A DNA stretch of 64,000 nucleotides from Lophius americanus (taxonomy: Eukaryota; Chordata; Actinopteri; Lophiiformes; Lophiidae), in the NCBI GenBank assembly GCA_037951165.1, contig JBBDHG010000109.1:310001-374000 (forward strand), written 5' to 3'. The notes beneath the pieces were generated by a model. It was given only the letters and a program-made list of their open reading frames with translations, was not told the DNA's origin and did no database searches. Below, in pieces: positions 59,678 to 64,000 of the stretch. The first letter of the stretch is position 1, and the number at the start of each line of letters is the position of its first letter. The translations under genes and the position numbers were made by a program.

Positions 59678-59932
59678 TTGATCCGACCAGGCAGTCTGCT
59701 TCAGACAGCTGGCTCACTCAATATGTTTGGCTGAGGGTTTAGGGAGGTTTATCAACCTTGAAAATCCGGTGACAAGGTCCTGATTGCTATTGCATTCTGA
59801 TCTGTGGCTGTTATACACCCAGGGCTCGACCGACAAGCACATGAAATGAAAACAGGAAATGGTAAATCAATTGTCGAGTCTTCAAGGATGAACCGATGTC
59901 TTAACTTACCCGTAGATGTCACGGACCACTGC
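44921..59932 (-). CDS. C18orf21: C18orf21 / RMP24 homologue (RNase MRP-associated), N-terminus missing
   Basis: Three clear coding exons (59001..58781, 45952..45759, 45086..44921), plus a probable 23-nt exon (59932..59910), join in phase with GT-AG introns; one intron is 12.8 kb. The read-through part has about 200 residues; human C18orf21 has 220. Matching blocks are VCPFCYQW (human TCPYCFQL), NHRVRLRPKPR (NSRVRLKPKAR), MATCHTCHMPSRHRG (LITCKTCNRTVKHHG), Thr/Pro-rich repeats including KTP and TPPKTP, and the ending GLKDFLSSL (human RNFLSSL). The two C-x2-C pairs flanking an Arg/Lys-rich stretch resemble the Rpr2/Rpp21/SNM1 zinc ribbon. From recent literature as I recall it, the human protein is an RNase MRP-specific subunit (RMP24) needed for rRNA processing. 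The first exon, with the start codon, was not recognised up to 64000 and may lie beyond it. Family assignment is firm for the three exons. Confidence 0.85.
45087..45758 (-). other. Last intron of the C18orf21 homologue
   Basis: 672-nt intron. Most of it (about 45139..45595) is a forward family A repeat copy. A (GA)n run and a small (TA)n lie near the acceptor. Confidence 0.8.
45139..45595 (+). repeat. Family A dispersed repeat, copy 13
   Basis: Forward copy in the last intron of the C18orf21 homologue, antisense to the gene. Starts cgctgtcgtcccgaccgcaa; two internal units visible. Confidence 0.75.
45759..45952 (-). CDS. C18orf21: C18orf21 homologue, exon with second zinc-ribbon Cys pair
   Basis: 194 nt: MATCHTC starts right after acceptor CACCCCAG, giving the second C-x2-C pair. 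It then encodes GMNRDFMASLAKTHGTPGS and a Thr/Pro/Lys-rich stretch ending TPSHTP plus two bases of Arg. Donor GTGAGT. Confidence 0.9.
47585..47760. repeat. Minisatellite of 7-base units (gtctgga / gtacgga / gcctgga)
   Basis: About 25 units in tandem, mostly in alternating 14-base pairs gtctggagtacgga. The array has no stop in several frames, so long open frames there are artefacts. It lies in the 12.8-kb intron of the C18orf21 homologue. Confidence 0.9.
48790..49190 (+). repeat. Family A dispersed repeat, copy 14
   Basis: Forward copy with 'gttccccctagggagtaaaa', 'actaaatcgggtag', 'cctcgcattgaggtttatat' and the end catccccgacatttcggggg. Lies in the 12.8-kb intron. Confidence 0.75.
49495..49529. 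repeat. (CA)n microsatellite
   Basis: CA run of 35 bp in the 12.8-kb intron. Confidence 0.93.
50502..50534. repeat. (CA)n microsatellite
   Basis: CA run with one CG. Confidence 0.9.
50650..50748 (-). repeat. Family A dispersed repeat, copy 15 (both ends, deleted middle)
   Basis: Only about 100 bp: ccggaaaagtcgcggatgtt at one end and gggatatatggccttgctgt plus cagcgacgaca at the other, with almost nothing between. Confidence 0.7.
51391..51475 (-). repeat. LINE 3' end with (ATT)n tail
   Basis: On the minus strand: TAGCACTTTGAGATTTGATC ... AAGTGCGTTATAAATTAAG and then an ATT run, a LINE 3' end without its coding part. Confidence 0.55.
52490..53335 (+). mobile_element. RTE-type LINE fragment (RT domain, decayed)
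   Basis: Same family, more 5': TSTLMLILKNKGDFQSCSSY (52572..), VCGRVVEATLGKEV and QQGGFMLGKRTTDEM, then a frameshift to RVLMEKH and KELHCVSVGSEKVYDRV. The catalytic YADD block and most of the thumb are missing; the distal part resumes at about 53035. Lies in the 12.8-kb intron of the C18orf21 homologue. Confidence 0.8.
53815..54370 (+). mobile_element. Tc1/mariner-like transposon remnant
   Basis: Begins gcgcagtgctgtgcaaaagt. A decayed C-terminal transposase part follows (about 53990..54180; for example KQFFIGEWAKIP and KHLVAAREGG), then the downstream block gaatactttttcactttgct. The left end and centre are deleted. Confidence 0.7.
56015..56440 (+). repeat. Family A dispersed repeat, copy 16
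   Basis: Forward copy: atcgtctccaacagtaaagg at the start, then aaatcggacaaatggttagg, aactccccctagtgtgtaaa and cctctcactaaggtctatag. Confidence 0.75.
57881..58413. mobile_element. piggyBac-like short TIR element with LINE fragment, copy P3
   Basis: Left end cttttaatgccctgctcaac, right end ggacattaaacgg followed by ATAA. The antisense LINE motif is degraded (minus strand CNVPPGLHPWSL). A-rich tracts lengthen this copy. Confidence 0.65.
58781..59001 (-). CDS. C18orf21: C18orf21 homologue, exon with first zinc-ribbon Cys pair
   Basis: 221 nt: two bases of a split codon and 73 codons. Acceptor CTTCTCAG, donor GTGAGA after ATG. It holds the C-x2-C pair (CPFC), then RVRLRPKPRPSARVQSVLRR and a helix-like stretch LVQRDLLHDFLKSS. 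Confidence 0.88.
59184..59244. repeat. (TA)n microsatellite
   Basis: Pure TA run of about 60 bp, upstream of the first zinc-ribbon exon. Confidence 0.93.
59644..59675. repeat. (TG)n microsatellite
   Basis: TG run of 32 bp. Confidence 0.92.
59910..59932 (-). CDS. C18orf21: Probable 23-nt internal exon of the C18orf21 homologue
   Basis: A strong pyrimidine tract and CCCCCCAG precede it and GTAAGT follows it. Its length carries phase 2 in to phase 1 out, exactly what the next exon (starting with two bases of a codon) needs. The reading is QWSVTSTA, which lines up loosely with human WAYTSSHD just before the first zinc cysteines. The alignment is weak, so the exon is probable rather than certain. 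Confidence 0.5.
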
Positions 59933-62094
59933 CTGGGGGGGACAAAAAAAAGCGGAGAGACAAGATGAGACATTCTGAGCAGTTAAGCAAATAGTGAATT
60001 GTGCAGAAGAGAATTACAGGAATGGGTTTCGTTTTGGAAATCCAGACTTCATTATTAGGATTCTGATATGAATCTGAGAATTTGGATTTTTATCTCAGGA
60101 TTCTGACTTTAATCCCAGAATTATAAAAGATGTATCATGTTTGCCCTATTCCGAAAAATTAAGTCAGAATTCTCAGAAGTACGGAAAACTATTAGGGCCA
60201 GATGAAAAAAAAGATTCCCGAAAATTCTGACTTTTCCCCCAGTATTCTGACTTTAAATTCAGAATTCCCCCAAAATTGATCATTTTACCCTATTTTGTGA
60301 ACTAAGTAAGAATTCAAATAAAGAAGAAAAAAAAATATATATGGCCCTCTTTTTCTTCCTTAGAACTGACAATTTCATTTTTTTGTTTTGAAAAAAACCA
60401 AACAAAAGAGGGTTTTGAAGGTTATGAATTATTTGTATTATGATTATGATCTCTAAATTACCGGAGAAAGGCATTCATACATAACTCTGCATGGATAAAG
60501 ATTTCCATCATTATTCCCATTGCGTTAGAATTGGCCCTTTTTGTTTTTTTACAATGGAACACTGTTATAATAAGATAAACATATTAAAAGATGAATGATA
60601 AGGACATGGATGATAAGTAAAGAGTATCTGGACTCATTTTGCTCTAAAGGATATTCTTCCACACTGAGTAAATTCAAATTTGACTTCTGTGTATGTAAAT
60701 CCATTACATGATGGAAACACCAGTTGGGGGGGAAAAAAAGCAATATGTATGATGGAAAACATGCAACTGGAAAGGCAAACAGGTTTCCTCTCCAACAATG
60801 TGGGGCAAGACTCCAAAACCATATCTTCAGTCCCCCCCCCCCCACCCAAGACCCAGATCCCACAAGTCTGCCTCTGCAACCACCGGCCTGGCTCTATTAC
60901 TGGAAAGCTCAGAATGAGATATTTGCGCTAGCATTGTAACGAAGCCGCTGCTAAATGCCGCTATGATTAGCCCAGGGCTCCAACTGATGTAGGGAAACAT
61001 CCTCTCCGGCAGCACGTGCGGCAGGGAGAAGCCGGAAGCAGGAGAGACTGCGGGGTTAACTTTGATCCGGGGTTAACCCACTGGCTGCTGCTGTGGAGTC
61101 TGGTGGCAGCAGTTCTTGCGTTCTACGTCTACGTTCTCCAAAGCTGAGTGCAGGAGACGGGGCGTCCCATGGCTGGACAATGTCGGATGAGAAAGATCTG
61201 CAGCGTACCTGCCATCACTCATTCCACAGTCTGAGTCACTGTCCCTTGATCCCCTCAGAAATCTAACAATCGTCAAGGGGATTAGGTTGTCAGATTATAA
61301 AGAAACCCCGTCGGAAAGTACTGAAACGGCGACTCGTGTCGATGGTGGTGGACTGGTGAGTCTGTAGAAGACGGACATGCAGCACTCTCCTTAGAAAACG
61401 GCTCTCGTCATTCTTAGCCAATGTTCATGCTCTCTTTAGAACGGTGAGGTTTTTGAACACAGTTCCTGAGGTGTGAGCCCCACTAATGACAATCAGAGAC
61501 AAATAAGTTACGGTTACATAAAATGCCACCGACTTCAGCGCTGAGCAGCTTCAAAAGAAAAAAAAGGAATGTGCCAAGGCTACGAAGAGGTCGCGATGAC
61601 TCAAGTGTAGAGGGGCTGGATGGATTGTTGGTTAATGTGTCCCGCTGCTCCTCTGACTCTCAGAAACTGTACACTACAGTACAGCACCCCCCCCCCCCCC
61701 CCCCACCCCCACCCAGCTCCAGTCATATCAACATACTTGTCATGCATCTCCTTTTAAGTGCACACTTCGTTGTCCTGATGAACCCTCAAGAGAAGAGCCC
61801 TACATATGAACTGCTGATGAGTGACAGACGCAGAGATGAAGAGTCTCGGAAAAAGGAAAAGGGTGGAAACATAACGAGATAATTATCTTAATATATCTTG
61901 TTAAAGAACAGCTTTCCATGGATACCAGCAGGTAACAGATGAAAACTCGACGCCTCAGTCAGGAACCTTTGTGGTGAACAAAGACAATGACTTCCTGTTT
62001 TACTTGGGTATAAATATGAGGTGACACACTGAAACTGAAGAAAGGTTGTAGAGCAGCACAAGCCTGGTAATGGATACAAAAAAAATGTCTCAAC
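59933..62094. other. No firm gene; expected region of missing 5' exon(s)
   Basis: A poly-C tract, AT-rich DNA and short open frames. A minus-strand frame at about 61290..61204 ends in a phase-compatible GTACGC donor but does not resemble the family's N-terminus. Confidence 0.4.
61687..61704. repeat. Poly-C tract
   Basis: 18 consecutive C; similar shorter tracts at 4616..4630 (G) and 60832..60843 (C). Confidence 0.9.
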
Positions 62095-62880
62095 AGTTCA
62101 AAAGCTCTGTTTCAAAGAGGAAGTGTCTGCAAACTGCCTCCACACACTGTGGGGAGGATGGCTTTGACTGGCAGAAGACTCAAGGATTATAGCTAGAGAG
62201 GTTAGAGGTCAGTTGAATCTTGGGGTCAGAAAGTCTCCCTAACCACCATCAGATGGCGCCGACACCAACACCAGCTGTTTGGAAAAAAAGCTTCTGCTGT
62301 CATCCACACAAGCTGACGCTCCTACAGTTTGACAGACACCACTGGGACTTTCACTGGAACAAGGTCAGAGGTCAGATGAGACCAAAGTAGAGGTTTTTTT
62401 CATCAGAGACGAGTTTTGTGTGCTGACAAAAAAAGCCATAGAGAAAAGCCCTTCGTACCCACTGTGAAGTCTGGTGGTAGCTGCTTAACACCATCCTTAT
62501 TACTGCTCAGGAATGAAGATGGTGCCTTTGGGCTGTTTTTCTTCCAAAGGTTCTGGACATCTTGTTAAAGACATGGTTCCATATACTCCATCAAACACCA
62601 GCAGATACTGGATGAAAACCTTAAAGTGGGTCGTGGTTGGACCTTCCAACAGGGCAAAGATCTGATGCACACCTCAAAATCAACCGATTAAATGCAGCGG
62701 TTGGCAAAAATTGTGGCGCACATGTTTTATGTTATGAGTGGTTTTTTTTAAAGATTGTTCCCCGAGTAAAATGACATATTTTGGGGGTTTTATTTGAATT
62801 GAAGATCATGAGCGAAGTCAATAAAGACGTTTTTTACATCTCATTTTTTTAAAGCGTGCCAATGATTCCGATGCGACTGA
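62095..62880 (+). mobile_element. Tc1-like transposon remnant
   Basis: Plus-strand blocks typical of fish Tc1 transposase genes: ctggaacaaggtcagaggtc, agatgagaccaaagtagagg, tactggatgaaaaccttaaa; the end gtgccaatgattccgatgcg resembles a Tc1 terminal repeat. Many stops and frameshifts. Confidence 0.75.
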
Positions 62881-64000
62881 AGACAACATGCTGGTCCATA
62901 TAAAGAAAAGAAAACCACCGCTCGTTTGCCACGTAAAGGCGCAGTCACTTTCCAGCAGACATCCAGCATCGCACGTTTATCAGAACATTCCGATCAGTCT
63001 CCGGTTACCAAACGCACAACCGTGATGAACTGGAAGGCATCTGGCAACCGGAGCCATAATTAAGTGATGTCAGTTCAGATTAAAGACCAAAGACACGTGA
63101 ATGAAAGAGGCTGTCGCATTGACTAAATACAGTCACACTCACACACACACACGCGCACAATATTCCATTTCATATGAAAAGTCAATATTTGTAAAAGAAA
63201 CGTACTGAAAGAATATCCAGTTCTCAAAACCACTTCTAACCATAAAGCAAACCTACACACACTTTTAGTCGTCATGAACATCATCGACAGAAGGTGAAGA
63301 CGGGAGCGGAAGGCAGAAACGCCATCTCGGACAACTGTTTGTAGTGTGACGCAGGACCAAAACCATGGCTGGTGAAAGCAAAGACATTAGAAGATCCTCA
63401 GGAGAAAACAGAGAATAAAAAAATATATTCAAGCCCATCTGCCAGATTTTTTTGAGTGGATGCTGATAAAAACAATTTTAATTTCGCCTCACTCAACAGA
63501 TCACCGGTGTCGGTACTTAAACGTAATTTCCCTCTGTGTATGTCTTCAGCATTATCACCGTCTGAATCTGACATTCAGCTGTCACATGACACCTTGTGCG
63601 ACATTTATCAGGGACGGCTGATATTGTCTTCTCTACCAGGCACTTCGGAATGAAACCAAATCGAATTTCACAGCTGGTGCTCCAAAAGTTCAGATTCAAA
63701 TCTTGCTGACATGACAGCTCGGCATGTTTGAGTGCGCTCGAAATGGTCTCTACATCTACAGGCCGTCGTAGCCAGGTAATCTGGGAAGCAAATCGAGGTA
63801 ACGCATTAGCGGTCGTTTCCCACTCGTGTCTGAAAGAGAACCCCAAGTTGAGGTTTCGCTATTTAAAGCTCTGTTTTTGTTTCCGCGCTCGGCCCTGCCG
63901 GCAAATTTCCTGGCTCAGGGGAAAGTGGATACGAGCCCGAAAGCACGGGGACAAAACGGCTGGAACTCGACTCAAACACAAGCAGAGTCGAGTCTTCACA
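62881..64000. other. No gene seen
   Basis: Unique-looking DNA with a short CA run at 63.14 kb. Open frames at 63.5 to 63.85 kb on both strands have no known domain. Confidence 0.5.

Noticed and set aside
61204..61290. Candidate upstream exon of the C18orf21 homologue ending at a GTACGC donor
   Set aside because: Phase fits, but the peptide (VRFLRGSRDSDSDCGMSDG) does not resemble the family's N-terminus and has no good start context.
63000..63060. Candidate first exon (-) beginning with an ATG and ending at GTAACC
   Set aside because: Phase fits but the encoded peptide shows no similarity to the expected N-terminus.

Overview
The window looks like nuclear DNA of a ray-finned fish, probably a percomorph teleost. 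The evidence is two vertebrate-type genes split by GT-AG introns, long CA/TG microsatellites, and a dense mix of typical fish repeats: RTE and other LINE fragments, Tc1-like remnants, a tRNA-derived SINE and several short elements with terminal inverted repeats (TIRs). The two genes are the only parts whose identity is firm. There is no sign of operons, CRISPR arrays or phage.

Both genes lie on the minus strand. RP9 (retinitis pigmentosa 9 / PIM1-associated splicing-linked protein) is complete: six coding exons from 40739 down to 34459 join in frame into a 228-residue protein with a CCHC zinc knuckle and a Ser-rich, Lys-rich tail. About 4.2 kb upstream of its start lies the 3' end of a C18orf21-type gene (called RMP24 in human, an RNase MRP protein). 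Its last three coding exons (59001..58781, 45952..45759, 45086..44921) are clear, a 23-base exon at 59932..59910 is likely, and the N-terminal exon was not found. The protein carries a C-x2-C ... C-x2-C zinc-ribbon pattern.

Positions 1 to 34458 hold no gene I can identify. They contain many copies of one unusual dispersed repeat ('family A': internal units of about 150 bp, a 14-bp inverted repeat near its ends), Tc1-like remnants, a SINE, TIR elements and, at 25.9 to 28.1 kb, three diverged copies of a conserved-looking non-coding block beside a CpG-rich, promoter-like stretch. Positions 41 to 64 kb, mostly introns and flanks of the C18orf21 homologue, hold more family A copies, a decayed RTE LINE, Tc1 remnants and a 7-base-unit minisatellite.

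The most interesting structures are: (1) family A, about 16 copies in 64 kb, two of them fold-back; (2) a piggyBac-like TIR element with TTAA flanks whose body contains an antisense LINE reverse-transcriptase fragment, in three copies plus a partial one; (3) the triplicated non-coding block next to the CpG-rich stretch; and (4) the zinc-ribbon architecture of the C18orf21 homologue. All calls come from reading the sequence and remembered family features; no database search was run.
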